The notes: generated from the letters alone by a model not told the origin. Positions 27,105 to 35,531 are shown, numbered from the stretch's first letter. The stretch: DNA of 64,000 nt from Euzebya pacifica (GCF_003344865.1 NZ_CP031165.1:4097910-4161909), one strand, 5' to 3'. A program made the numbers and translations.

Positions 27105-27458
27105 TCAGGCCACGCGGCTGGTGGCGCCGAGACGGGTCGGATGCTCGAAGACCGCCATCGGTGTGCGGCTGGTCACCTCGTCCCCGGGGAGGCCGGTGAC
27201 GAGCGTCAGCTCCAGCTCGGGGCCGGGCAGCGGCGTGCGGGGCAGCCGGAAGACGATCAGCTCCGGCCCCCACAGCAGCACCTGCACGCCGACGACGGTG
27301 GCGCCGTCGGACAGCTCGAGGGCGTTGCTCGGGTTGCCGGACCCGAGCAGCGGGCCGGGGGCGAAGGACCCCGCCCGAGCCGCGAGCAGGGTGACGATCT
27401 CACCCCACACCGCTGGCGCGCCGGCGTCGCCGATGGGCTTCAGCGTGTACTCGTGCAT
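27105..27458 (-). CDS. Hypothetical protein, 117 residues
   Basis: Starts MHEYTLKPIGD at ATG 27458, preceded by a good GAGGGGAC Shine-Dalgarno. The protein is soluble, beta-rich and begins like other small actinobacterial 'conserved hypothetical' proteins, but I do not recognise a family. Strands such as GVQVLLWGPELIVFRL and LELTLVTGL suggest a compact beta fold. No Cys is present. Its own promoter and leader are visible upstream. It is oriented like the histidine phosphatase gene but separated from it by 161 bases. Confidence 0.65.
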   Translation of the reverse strand: MHEYTLKPIGDAGAPAVWGEIVTLLAARAGSFAPGPLLGSGNPSNALELSDGATVVGVQVLLWGPELIVFRLPRTPLPGPELELTLVTGLPGDEVTSRTPMAVFEHPTRLGATSRVA

Positions 27459-27531
27459 TTGGTGTCCCCTCAGACGGTGTGCGTGTCGATGTGGGTCGAA
27501 CACACGTGGGACGCTGGCTCGTCCCGTCGGC

Positions 27532-27561
27532 AGCTTACGTGAGCCTGACGGCCCGTGTCAC
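27532..27561 (-). promoter_or_regulatory. Promoter for the 117-residue hypothetical protein
   Basis: GTGACA (27561-27556) and TAAGCT (27537-27532) on the minus strand are 18 bases apart. Transcription from about 27525 would give a leader of about 65 bases carrying the GAGGGG ribosome site. Confidence 0.5.
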
Positions 27562-27619
27562 GAGCCTCCGGAGGGTGAGCCGGACCTCACGACGGGACCG
27601 GTGACGCTCGGTCGGCTGG

Positions 27620-28246
27620 TCACCACTCGTCGGCATGGACGACCCCGACGAGGCCGCTGGCATCGACCACGACGGCGTCTCCCTCCCCCACGGTGACCCC
27701 CGCGAGAGCCTCGATGTTCTGGGTGTGGGTGACCACGACGGTGACGTCCGGGGACTGCAGCTGTTCGGCGATCAGCGCCCGGCCGGCTTCGGTGATCGCG
27801 TCGGCCCCGGCGGCGTCGAGCGCGGCGGTGAGGCTGAGGAACGCGTCGGTCGTGGTCGCTTCCCCCGTCATGGCCTCGGCGGTGTCGACGGTCCGGCAGA
27901 ACGGGCTGGCGAAGGTCCGCCCGACGGGGATGTCGAGGGCACGCAGCCGGCGGCCGATGTGGTGGGCCTGCTCGATGCCGTCGGCGGAGAGGTTCCGCTG
28001 CTGCTCGCAGGTTCCGCGGGCGGTCGGGTCCAGGTCGCTGACCGAGCGGTCGGTGAGGGCGTGGCGGAACAGCAGGACCGTGTGGCCCTCGCGCAGCTGG
28101 TGCAGCAGGAGCGGGTCGACGTCGCTGGCGGTCTCGTCGTGGCCGACCACCGAACAGGTGCCGAGGAGGACGAGGGACAGGACGACGCTCAGCACGAGGA
28201 CGAACGCGGGACGAACGGTCGTGCTGGGAGGCATGGTCTGGCGCAT
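27620..28246 (-). CDS. Histidine phosphatase family protein, exported or membrane-anchored
   Basis: 208 residues from ATG 28246. A hydrophobic segment FVLVLSVVLSLVLLG (about residues 14-28) ends in GTCSVVG; the Thr at -1 makes a lipobox doubtful, so it is probably an uncleaved anchor or ordinary signal. The catalytic motif is VLLFRHALTD (RHA instead of the usual RHG), with Arg/Glu in SPFCRTVDTAEAM and second His in VVVTHTQNIEAL. This matches histidine phosphatases of the SixA/phosphoglycerate-mutase-like branch. The start is fixed by TATCGT seven bases upstream. It diverges from the kelch-like gene across 54 bases. Confidence 0.85.
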   Translation of the reverse strand: MRQTMPPSTTVRPAFVLVLSVVLSLVLLGTCSVVGHDETASDVDPLLLHQLREGHTVLLFRHALTDRSVSDLDPTARGTCEQQRNLSADGIEQAHHIGRRLRALDIPVGRTFASPFCRTVDTAEAMTGEATTTDAFLSLTAALDAAGADAITEAGRALIAEQLQSPDVTVVVTHTQNIEALAGVTVGEGDAVVVDASGLVGVVHADEW

Positions 28247-28253
28247 GGCCGGC

Positions 28254-28259
28254 ACGATA
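28254..28259 (-). promoter_or_regulatory. -10 box TATCGT of leaderless promoter (histidine phosphatase)
   Basis: TATCGT on the minus strand, seven bases, ATG 28246. It argues against the in-frame GTG at 28270, which lies upstream of the box. Confidence 0.5.
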
Positions 28260-28287
28260 TCGGGTGCCACGGGTCCGGCGCCCGGCG

Positions 28288-28293
28288 TAGGCT
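28288..28293 (+). promoter_or_regulatory. -10 box TAGGCT of leaderless promoter (kelch-like protein)
   Basis: TAGGCT, seven bases, GTG 28301. Together with the opposite TATCGT box it defines a 54-bp divergent spacer holding two start-proximal promoters. Confidence 0.5.
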
Positions 28294-28300
28294 CGGCCGC

Positions 28301-29686
28301 GTGGGAGGGCAGGAGCCGGCTGGTCGCCGCCCCGTGACGGGCGTGGTCGTCGGACTGCTGGTCGTGGCGGTGGTGGGCTGGCTGGCCCGATCCGACGCCA
28401 CCGACGGGATGGCCGCGCTGCCGGGACCGACCGCGGCGTCAGCGACCGCCACAGCCGAGGCGACACCCGAGGCGACCGCGACGGCCACACCGACCCCGTT
28501 CGAGGCGCCGTCCCAGGGCCCGAGGCGACCACCCGCCATCGACGCGTCGGTGCCGCGGGTGACCGGGACGTGGTTGACCGACCTGCCGGATGCGCCGATC
28601 GAGGTGCCGGCGGTTCACCTCGGCGTGTGGACCGGTGACCAGCTCGTCGTCGGGTTCGAGGACGAGGTCGCGGCGTTCGACCCGTGGGGCCAGTCGTGGC
28701 GAACGTTGCCGTCGCACCCCGACGGACGGGCGGACGGCCGGCACGTGGTGCTGGTCGAGGGGTTCCTCGACGGCCCGGTCACCGACCTGCGGGATCCAGC
28801 TGGGGAGTGGATGCAGCGCATCGCCGTCGTCGGGCGCGCGCCGTCCTGCGATGCACCGCTTCCCTGCGCACGCGTCGACCTGCTGGATCCGGTCGCCGGT
28901 ACGTGGGAGGACGTCCCTGACCCACCCGCTGCCGTGCCGACCGTGGACGCCGTGGCGTGGACGAGGGCCGAGCTCGTGCTGGTGTGGGCGACCCGCCCGC
29001 CCCGGGGCCAGGCGCCCGGGACCGTCCAGCCGGCCGTCGGTGGGGCTGTGCTCGACTGGGCCTCCAGGACGTGGCGCATGCTGCCGCCGCTGACCCTGGA
29101 CGACACCCTGCCGGGGGACGGGGGCGGACGCCGGCCGGACACCCGGGTGATCGACCTGCAGGCAACGGCGATGCGCAACGACGGGACGGTGCTGGTCTGG
29201 GGCGGGCGAGAGCGGGCGTCGTCGTTCGCGGCCGTGTTCGACCCCTCCGACGACGGCTGGCGGGTCGTCCCGTTCCCGGGGCTGGTGTCCCCTCGCACCG
29301 GAACCTGGACCTCACGCGGCGACCTGGTCGTGGCTGGCCAGACCGCGGACATGGCCCCGTGGTTCGGCTCCATCCGTCCGAACGTGCGCAGCTGGGAGCC
29401 CCTCGATCCCCTGCCGGGCGCCGATGATCCGCGGACGTCGCTGTACGGCTGGGCCACCGCATCAGCCGGCGAACGGACGTTGTTGTACGGCGGCTACGCC
29501 TCCTCGGTGTTCCTCTCGTGGGACCCGGCCGGCTACGCCTGGGAGGTGCTGGACGTCGACCGTCCGCGCGTCCACGCCGTCGCCGCCTGGACGGGCACCG
29601 CGTTCGTCATCTGGGGCGGCTACACCGAGGCCGGCCCCACCGTCGACGTCGCCATCTGGCGCCCACCGCTGGGCTGGCCCGGCTGA
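28301..29686 (+). CDS. Membrane-anchored kelch/galactose-oxidase-like beta-propeller protein
   Basis: 461 residues from GTG 28301. One N-terminal membrane segment (VTGVVVGLLVVAVVGWLA) is followed by a low-complexity linker of Ala/Thr/Pro/Glu repeats (TATAEATPEATATATPTPF), then a propeller domain. Kelch-like blade features recur: FDPWGQSWRTLP, LDPVAGTWEDVPD, LDWASRTWRMLPP, FDPSDDGWRVVPF, WDPAGYAWEVLD and VIWGGYT, that is, D-x-x-x-x-x-W-x-x-(L/V)-P. The propeller probably faces outside. No catalytic residues are evident. It converges on the E3 gene of the 2-oxoacid dehydrogenase operon. Confidence 0.78.
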   Translation: MGGQEPAGRRPVTGVVVGLLVVAVVGWLARSDATDGMAALPGPTAASATATAEATPEATATATPTPFEAPSQGPRRPPAIDASVPRVTGTWLTDLPDAPIEVPAVHLGVWTGDQLVVGFEDEVAAFDPWGQSWRTLPSHPDGRADGRHVVLVEGFLDGPVTDLRDPAGEWMQRIAVVGRAPSCDAPLPCARVDLLDPVAGTWEDVPDPPAAVPTVDAVAWTRAELVLVWATRPPRGQAPGTVQPAVGGAVLDWASRTWRMLPPLTLDDTLPGDGGGRRPDTRVIDLQATAMRNDGTVLVWGGRERASSFAAVFDPSDDGWRVVPFPGLVSPRTGTWTSRGDLVVAGQTADMAPWFGSIRPNVRSWEPLDPLPGADDPRTSLYGWATASAGERTLLYGGYASSVFLSWDPAGYAWEVLDVDRPRVHAVAAWTGTAFVIWGGYTEAGPTVDVAIWRPPLGWPG

Positions 29687-29719
29687 CCGACCCCCTTGGC
29701 CCTGCGGGTGCTGACGGGG

Positions 29720-31132
29720 CTAGTGGGTGTGGAAGGGGATACCGGCGGCGGCCATGTGGGCCTCGCCCATCGCCTCGGCCAGGGTGGGGTGGGGGTGGAC
29801 CAGCGCGCCGACCTCCTCGGGCAGGGCGCCCCAGGCGGTGATCAGCTGGGCCTCGGCGATCAGGTCGGTGGCGTGCGGCCCGATGATGTGGACGCCCAGC
29901 ACCTCGCCGTCGGGCCCGCCGGAGACGACCTTCACGAAGCCGTCGGACTGGTGGATGATGCCCTTGGCGTTGCCCTTGAAGGTGTACTTGGAGGAGGAGA
30001 CGGCGTCCTTGCCGTAGCGGTCGACGGCCTGCGCCTCGGTCAGGCCGACCGACGACACCTCCGGCGTGCAGTAGGTCACCCGCGGCACCTGGGCGTAGTC
30101 GACCGGGACGACGGTGTGCCCGGCGATCTGGTCGGCGACGTTGAACCCCTCGGCGAACCCGGCGTGGGCCAGTGCCAGGGCGGGCGGCGGGAGGATGTCC
30201 CCGACGGCCCAGACCCCGTCGACGGCGGTGCGGCCGTACTCGTCGGCCACGACGTAGCCGCGCTCGTCCAGCACGCCGAGGGCGTCCAGGCCGATGTCGG
30301 CGGTACGCGGCGCACGGCCGACGGCGACCAGGACGGTGTCGACGACGTGGGCGTCACCGTTGGCCAGCGACACCGTCGCCGCCTTGCCCTTCGGCCCCTC
30401 CGACACCGTCACCGACGACGCGACGGTTCCGGCGATCGTGGTGATCCCGCGCTTGCGGTAGGCCCGGGCGAGGGACTTGGACAGGTCCTCGTCCTCCAGC
30501 GGGGCGATGCGGTCGAGCGCCTCGACGACGACGACCTCCTCGGCCCCGAGGGACTTGAACAGCGACGCGAACTCCAGCCCGACCGCGCCCGAGCCGATGA
30601 CCAGCGCCTTCTGCGGCACACGCGCCAGCTTGGTGGCCTCGTCGGACGTGATGACGACGTCGCCGTCGATCTCGATGCCCGGCAGGGAGCGGACCGAGGA
30701 GCCCACGGCGATGACGACGTTGTCGGCCTGCAGCACCTCACCGTCGCGTTCGCCACCGGACACGGTGACGGAGCGGCCGTCGGCGCCCACGGTGCCCCAG
30801 CCGGTGACCAGGTCGATCTTGCGGGACTTCACCAGACCCTCCAGCCCCTTGTACAGCTGCGTCTGGACGGACTCGCGGAACGCACCGAGCTTGGCGACGT
30901 CCAGCCCGGCCACGGTCAGGTCGATGCCGAAGCGGTCGGCCTCCCGCGCCTCGTCCAGGACGCTGCCCACGTGGAGCATGGCCTTGGAGGGGATGCAGCC
31001 CCAGTGCAGGCAGGTGCCGCCGACCTTGTCGGCCTCGACCATCGCCACGTTCAGTCCGCGGACGGCTGCCCGCAGGGCAACGCCGTACCCGCCGGGCCCG
31101 CCTCCGAGCACAACAACGTCGTAGTCACTCAT
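29720..31132 (-). CDS. lpdA: Dihydrolipoyl dehydrogenase (E3)
   Basis: 470 residues. FAD-binding VVVLGGGPGGYGVALRAA at the N-terminus, redox-active disulfide GGTCLHWGCIPSK near residues 38-50, NAD-binding GSGAVGLEFASLFKSLG near 180, second FAD motif VWAVGDILPPPALAHAG-type segment near 310, and C-terminal His-Glu pair in GPHATDLIAEAQ and HPHPTLAEAMGEAH. Oxidises the dihydrolipoyl groups of E2, passing electrons to NAD. It is the last gene of the operon, 32 bases after the cupin, with an AGGGAGA ribosome site. It may also serve other lipoyl enzymes. Confidence 0.96.
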   Translation of the reverse strand: MSDYDVVVLGGGPGGYGVALRAAVRGLNVAMVEADKVGGTCLHWGCIPSKAMLHVGSVLDEAREADRFGIDLTVAGLDVAKLGAFRESVQTQLYKGLEGLVKSRKIDLVTGWGTVGADGRSVTVSGGERDGEVLQADNVVIAVGSSVRSLPGIEIDGDVVITSDEATKLARVPQKALVIGSGAVGLEFASLFKSLGAEEVVVVEALDRIAPLEDEDLSKSLARAYRKRGITTIAGTVASSVTVSEGPKGKAATVSLANGDAHVVDTVLVAVGRAPRTADIGLDALGVLDERGYVVADEYGRTAVDGVWAVGDILPPPALALAHAGFAEGFNVADQIAGHTVVPVDYAQVPRVTYCTPEVSSVGLTEAQAVDRYGKDAVSSSKYTFKGNAKGIIHQSDGFVKVVSGGPDGEVLGVHIIGPHATDLIAEAQLITAWGALPEEVGALVHPHPTLAEAMGEAHMAAAGIPFHTH

Positions 31133-31164
31133 GTGTGGGTCTCCCTGATGCTTGGTTGCCGGCG

Positions 31165-31524
31165 CTAGTCGCCGGTGTTGATGGTGTCGGCCGGCTCGAA
31201 CAGCAGGACCTCGGCGATGTCCTTGGCCACCGGCCGGTGCTTGACGCCCTTGGGGACGACGAAGATGTCGCCGACGCCCATGTGGATCTCCTCCAGGCCG
31301 GTGTCGAGCTGGACCTGCAGGACGAACTCACCCGACAGGCACATGAAGAACTCGTCGGTCCGGGTGTGTTCGTGCCAGTCGAAGGCGCCCTGGAGCCGGG
31401 CGACGCGGACCTCGTAGTCGTTGACCCTGGCGACCGTCCGCGGCGAGTAGGCCTCGGTGATCCGGGCCAACGCCGCCGACAGGTTGCTGGCGGGGGCCTC
31501 CCGGTGCGCGTGGTGTTCGTCCAC
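31165..31524 (-). CDS. Cupin-domain protein inside the 2-oxoacid dehydrogenase operon
   Basis: 119 residues from GTG 31524, six bases after the E2 stop, with AGGA from the E2 terminus serving as ribosome site. Cupin motif 1 is GAFDWHEHTRTDEFFMCLSG (WHxHxxxDE, metal ligands His/His/Glu) and motif 2 is GDIFVVPKGVKHRPVA. It resembles small single-domain cupins of the mannose-6-phosphate-isomerase-like type. Its place between E2 and E3 is not standard for this pathway. It could be a small enzyme or metabolite-binding regulator of the complex, or a passenger gene; no direct evidence chooses. Confidence 0.85.
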   Translation of the reverse strand: MDEHHAHREAPASNLSAALARITEAYSPRTVARVNDYEVRVARLQGAFDWHEHTRTDEFFMCLSGEFVLQVQLDTGLEEIHMGVGDIFVVPKGVKHRPVAKDIAEVLLFEPADTINTGD

Positions 31525-31530
31525 CGGGTC

Positions 31531-33033
31531 CTACAGGCCCGCGGTGAGGAGGGTCGGGTTCTCGGTCATGTCGGCGAGGTAGCGGATGAAGCCGGCGCCC
31601 TCTCCCCCGTCGATGATCCGGTGGTCGAAGGCGATGGAGTAGGTGATGGTCTTGCGGACGGCCAGCTCGCCGTCGACGACCCAGGGCTTGTCGGCGATCC
31701 GGCCGGTGCCGAGGATTGCGGCCTCGGGGTGGTTGATGACCATGTCGCCGCCGTCGACGCCGAAGGCGCCGTAGTTGGAGATGGTGAACGTGCCACCGCT
31801 CATGTCCGACGGGGTCAGCTTGCCGGCGCGGGCCTTGTCGGCCATCTCGTTGAGCGTCTTCGCCAGGTCGATGATGTTCATGTCCTGGGCGTTCTTGATG
31901 ACGGGGACGACCAGGCCGCGGTCGGTCTGGGCGGCGAAGCCGAGGTTGACGTGGCGGTGCAGCACCATCTCCTCCGCCGCGGTGTCCAGCGACGCGTTGA
32001 TGGTCGGGAACTTCCGCAGTGCGGCGATGGCCATCCGCATGATGATCGCCGTCGGGCTGACCTTGACCTCCGACTGCGACTTGTTGAGCTCGGCGCGGAA
32101 GTCCCACAGCGGGGTGGCGTCGGCCTCGACCCAGGTGACGGCCTCGGGGATCTGGCTGCGCGAGCGAGTCATCTGGGCGGTGACGGCCTTGCGCAGCTGC
32201 GACAGCTTGACCCGCTCCTGCGCCATGGCGCCCTCGGGGGCCGGCGGAATCGCGACCGGGGCGATGGAGCCGTTGGAGGAGGCGACGAGCGGCTGCTCAC
32301 CGGCGGGGGCGAGGCGCTTGGCGTAGTCCTCTTCCTCCCGGATGGGGGTGTTGGGCGGGGCGGACGGGAGGGTGTGGCCCTCGTCGTCGGTCACCAGCAC
32401 GCCCGAGGCCTGGGAGGTCACACCGTTGGCGGCCGCCTCGACATCAGCACGGGTGATGATCCCGTCCTCACCTGAGCCGGCGACGTAGTCGAGGTCGACG
32501 CCGAGGTCCTTGGCGAGCTTGCGGACGGGGGGCTTTGCCATGGGCCGGCCCTCGCGCTCGACCTTCTGCGGCGCCGCCGGGGCCGCCCCACCCGAGGAGG
32601 AGGCGTCGGACGCGCCGACGCGGCGGCGACGCGAACCCTTGCCGCCGGAGGTGCCGTAGCCGACCAGCACGCTGCCCGACTCCCCCTCGTCGGAGCCCGA
32701 GCCCGGCCCGGCGCCGGCCTCGTCGGTGACCGCCACGACGGCGTCCTCGACGGGGGCGGACGGCGAGGTGTCAGCGGAACCACCCTCGCCAGCACCCACG
32801 TCGATGGTGATCAGGGGCGACCCGACGGCCACCTCGTCACCGGGTTCGCCGTGCAGGGTCACGATGGTGCCGGCGAACGGCGAGGGGACCTCGACGACGG
32901 CCTTGGCGGTCTCGATCTCGGCGACGTACTGGTCGACCTCGACGACGTCGCCGACGGCGACGAGCCACGACACGACCTCACCCTCGGTCAGGCCCTCACC
33001 GAGGTCGGGCAGCAGGAAGTCCTTGGTGCTCAT
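31531..33033 (-). CDS. pdhC: Dihydrolipoamide acyltransferase E2 of a 2-oxoacid dehydrogenase complex
   Basis: 500 residues. An N-terminal lipoyl domain (1-80) has the lipoylated Lys in EIETAKAVVEV near residue 43. An Ala/Ser/Gly-rich linker follows, then a peripheral-subunit-binding domain (about 165-205, VRKLAKDLGVDLDYVAGSGEDG), a second linker and the catalytic domain (about 270-500) with AFDHRIIDGGEG, where His and Asp form the acyltransferase site. One lipoyl domain only. The substrate could be acetyl (pyruvate) or branched acyl groups; sequence features visible here do not separate them, so the symbol is provisional. It is the third gene of the operon, 59 bases after E1 beta. Confidence 0.92.
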   Translation of the reverse strand: MSTKDFLLPDLGEGLTEGEVVSWLVAVGDVVEVDQYVAEIETAKAVVEVPSPFAGTIVTLHGEPGDEVAVGSPLITIDVGAGEGGSADTSPSAPVEDAVVAVTDEAGAGPGSGSDEGESGSVLVGYGTSGGKGSRRRRVGASDASSSGGAAPAAPQKVEREGRPMAKPPVRKLAKDLGVDLDYVAGSGEDGIITRADVEAAANGVTSQASGVLVTDDEGHTLPSAPPNTPIREEEDYAKRLAPAGEQPLVASSNGSIAPVAIPPAPEGAMAQERVKLSQLRKAVTAQMTRSRSQIPEAVTWVEADATPLWDFRAELNKSQSEVKVSPTAIIMRMAIAALRKFPTINASLDTAAEEMVLHRHVNLGFAAQTDRGLVVPVIKNAQDMNIIDLAKTLNEMADKARAGKLTPSDMSGGTFTISNYGAFGVDGGDMVINHPEAAILGTGRIADKPWVVDGELAVRKTITYSIAFDHRIIDGGEGAGFIRYLADMTENPTLLTAGL

Positions 33034-33092
33034 TGCAGTGTCTCCAGGTCGAGCGACGATGCTCGGGTAGTCAGGCGCTCAGCAGTCGGCGC

Positions 33093-34064
33093 TCAGTAGT
33101 CCAGGGTGCGGCCGACGGCATCGAGGATGCGGTCGACGTCGGGGAGGAAGAACTCCTCCAGCATGGCAGCGGGGTAGGGCACGTCGAAGCCGCCGACGCG
33201 CATGACCGGGGCCTCCAGGTGGTAGAAGGCCTTCTCCTGCACGCGGGCGGCGACCTCGGCGCCGAAGCCGACGGAGGTGGACGCCTCGTGCACGACGACC
33301 AGGCGGCCGGTCTTCTCCACCGACTCCACGATGGTCTGGTGGTCGAAGGGGGTCAGCGAGCGGATGTCGATGACCTCGAGGTCCCAGCCCTCGGCCTCGG
33401 CGGCCTCGGCGGTCTCCATGCAGGTCTTCACCATCGGGCCGTAGGCGGCCAGCGTGGCGGTGGTGCCCTCGCGACGGACGACGCACTTGCCGATCGGTTC
33501 GGTCTGCACCGGCAGCGACGCATCCTCCTTCAGCCAGTAGCGGCGCTTCGGCTCGAAGAAGATGACGGGGTCGTCGGAGAAGATCGACTCGGTCAGCAGC
33601 GAGTAGGCGTCCGACGGCGTCCCCGGCGAGACGACCTTCAGCCCGGCGGTGTGGGCGAAGTAGGCCTCGGGAGACTCCGAGTGGTGCTCGACCGCGCCGA
33701 TGCCCCCACCGAAGGGGATGCGGACGGTGATCGGCATCTTCACGGTGCCGCGCGACCGGTTCCGCATCTTGGCGATGTGGGACACGATCTGCTCGAACGC
33801 CGGGTAGGTGAAGCCGTCGAACTGCATCTCGATGATCGGCCGGTAGCCGTAGATGGCCATGCCGACCGCGGTGCCGGCGATGCCGGACTCGGCCAGCGGC
33901 GTGTCGAAGCAGCGCTTGTCGCCGAAGCGTTCCTGCAGCTTGTCGCTGATGCGGAACACCCCGCCGAGGGTGCCGACGTCCTCGCCGAACAGCACGACCT
34001 TGTCGTCGGCCTCGAACGCGTCGTGCAGGGCCTGGTTCAGCGCCTGCGCCATGGTGATCGCCAT
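33093..34064 (-). CDS. pdhB: 2-oxoacid dehydrogenase E1 component, beta subunit
   Basis: 323 residues, the normal length. Starts MAITMAQALNQALHDAFEAD. Characteristic motifs: VVLFGEDVGTLGGVFRISDKL, FDTPLAESGIAGTAVGMA (with the Glu that activates thiamine diphosphate), RIPFGGGIGAVEHHSESPEA and DLEVIDIRSLTPFD. It forms the alpha2beta2 heterotetramer with the E1 alpha subunit encoded three bases upstream. Pyruvate versus branched-chain specificity is unresolved; HHSESPEA-type active-site loops occur in both groups. Confidence 0.94.
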   Translation of the reverse strand: MAITMAQALNQALHDAFEADDKVVLFGEDVGTLGGVFRISDKLQERFGDKRCFDTPLAESGIAGTAVGMAIYGYRPIIEMQFDGFTYPAFEQIVSHIAKMRNRSRGTVKMPITVRIPFGGGIGAVEHHSESPEAYFAHTAGLKVVSPGTPSDAYSLLTESIFSDDPVIFFEPKRRYWLKEDASLPVQTEPIGKCVVRREGTTATLAAYGPMVKTCMETAEAAEAEGWDLEVIDIRSLTPFDHQTIVESVEKTGRLVVVHEASTSVGFGAEVAARVQEKAFYHLEAPVMRVGGFDVPYPAAMLEEFFLPDVDRILDAVGRTLDY

Positions 34065-34067
34065 GAG

Positions 34068-35216
34068 TTAGCTCTCCTGAGGGGTTTCGGCGGCCGCGTC
34101 CAGCTCGCGTCGCAGCATCTCGCGCTGCTCGTCGAACATGGATCCGGGGTCGACGTAGACGTGCTCGAACAGCTCCATCGGGTCGCCGTGCGGCGCCTCG
34201 TAGATCTCCTCGCGCATGATCCGCGCCAGCTTCTCGACCTCGTTGTCGATCTCGGTCTTGATGGTGTCGTCCAGCAGCCCGTTGGCCTTCATGAACGTCT
34301 CGAAGCGGGCGATCGGGTCGCGCCGCTGCCACTCCTCCATCTCCTCGCCCGAGCGGTAGCGCGTGGGGTCGTCGGCGGTGGTGTGGGCTTCCATGCGGTA
34401 GGTGACGGCCTCGATGAGCGAGGGTCCTTCCCCGCTGCGCGCCCGCTCGACGGCGCGCTTGGTGACCGCGTAGCTGGCCAGCACGTCGTTGCCGTCGCAC
34501 CGCAGGCCCGGCATGCCGTAGCCGACGGCCTTGTGGGCGATCGTTGGGGCCTTGGTCTGCTCGCTCAGCGGGGTGGAGATGGCGTACTGGTTGTTCTGGA
34601 CGAAGAACACGACCGGGGCCTCGAAGACCGCGGCGAAGTTCATGCCCTCGTGGGGGTCGCCCTCGCTGGTCGCGCCGTCACCGAAGTAGGCCATGACGAC
34701 GGCGTCGCTGCCGTCGAACTTCGCGGCCATGGCGAACCCCGTGCCGTGCAGCGCCTGGGTGCCGATCGGGATGGACAGCAGGCCGAAGCGGAACTCGTAG
34801 GGGTCGTAGCCGCTCAGCCAGGTGCCGCGCCACTGGTGCAGCATCTGGCCGGGGTTGACGCCGCGGACCAGGGCGGTGCCCATCTCGCGGTAGGACGGGA
34901 AGACCCAGTCCTGGGGAGCCAGCGCGTAGGCGCCACCGATCTGGGCCGCCTCCTGGCCGAGCAGCGAGGCGTAGACGCCGAGCTGACCCTGCCGCTGCAG
35001 GTTGATCGCCTGCTTGTCGATGCGTCGGGCGACGACCATGTGCCGGTACAGGGCACGGAAGTCCTCGTCGTCCAGGTCGTCGATCGGATAGCCGTCGACG
35101 GCGTTGATCCGGCCGTCGTCGTCCAGGATCTGGATCGGCTCGTCGGGTGGGAGCAGGGTGCTCGGGTCGGGCACGAGCCCGCTGCTGGGCTTGTCGGCAG
35201 TCTTGCCGTCGGTCAT
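34068..35216 (-). CDS. pdhA: 2-oxoacid dehydrogenase E1 component, alpha subunit
   Basis: 382 residues from ATG 35216, with GGAGGG about a dozen bases upstream. The thiamine-diphosphate motif is GDGATSEGDPHEGMNFAAVF near residues 178-198, running to VQNN. Other landmarks are MVVARRIDKQAINLQRQGQLG, YASLLGQEAAQIG, PSYREMGTALVRG and the phosphorylation-loop-like region YRMEAHTTADDPTRYR. Catalyses decarboxylation of the 2-oxoacid and transfer of the acyl unit to E2. It leads the operon; an upstream promoter and palindrome are visible. Confidence 0.94.
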   Translation of the reverse strand: MTDGKTADKPSSGLVPDPSTLLPPDEPIQILDDDGRINAVDGYPIDDLDDEDFRALYRHMVVARRIDKQAINLQRQGQLGVYASLLGQEAAQIGGAYALAPQDWVFPSYREMGTALVRGVNPGQMLHQWRGTWLSGYDPYEFRFGLLSIPIGTQALHGTGFAMAAKFDGSDAVVMAYFGDGATSEGDPHEGMNFAAVFEAPVVFFVQNNQYAISTPLSEQTKAPTIAHKAVGYGMPGLRCDGNDVLASYAVTKRAVERARSGEGPSLIEAVTYRMEAHTTADDPTRYRSGEEMEEWQRRDPIARFETFMKANGLLDDTIKTEIDNEVEKLARIMREEIYEAPHGDPMELFEHVYVDPGSMFDEQREMLRRELDAAAETPQES

Positions 35217-35329
35217 CGTGTGTGGCCCTCCAAGGCTCGGCACGGGATCGCCGCTGGAGCAGTCTGGCAGAGTCCTCGTGGGGCGGGGCGACCGGTTGGG
35301 CGCTGAGCCGCGACGGGGACTCAGGGGTC

Positions 35330-35345
35330 GGGTCGTTGACGACCC
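35330..35345. promoter_or_regulatory. Operator-like palindrome GGGTCGT-TG-ACGACCC
   Basis: Perfect 7-bp arms around a 2-bp centre. It begins about three bases downstream of the predicted start of the E1 alpha operon transcript and also covers the plus-strand TTGACG box, a classic position for a repressor site acting on both directions. Confidence 0.45.
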
Positions 35346-35354
35346 GGTGACGCG

Positions 35355-35384
35355 ACGGTAGCGAACACCTCGCCACCTCGACAA
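35355..35384 (-). promoter_or_regulatory. Promoter of the 2-oxoacid dehydrogenase operon
   Basis: TTGTCG (35384-35379) and TACCGT (35360-35355) on the minus strand with an 18-base spacer. Transcription near 35348 would leave a leader of about 130 bases before ATG 35216. Confidence 0.5.
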
Positions 35385-35531
35385 GGGTCTGCGCGACGAC
35401 TCGTCCGTTGCGCACACCGATCCCGGGTCCGGAGTGTCGATCCGTCACATCCAGCCGCGCTCCGGCTGACGTTTCATCACCGACCGTCGTGCCATCACCA
35501 CGAGTCGCGGGCCGTCTGGTCGAATGCCGCC

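Larger units (their letters stand above)
35217..35531. other. Regulatory spacer between the E1 alpha gene and a divergent small gene
   Basis: 315 bases without a credible gene. It holds the leader of the 2-oxoacid dehydrogenase operon (35217-35348), the promoter and palindrome listed separately, and on the plus strand a second promoter-like pair TTGACG (35336-35341) and TAGCGA (35359-35364) 17 bases apart, which could serve the divergent small gene. The rest shows no clear structure. Confidence 0.5.
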
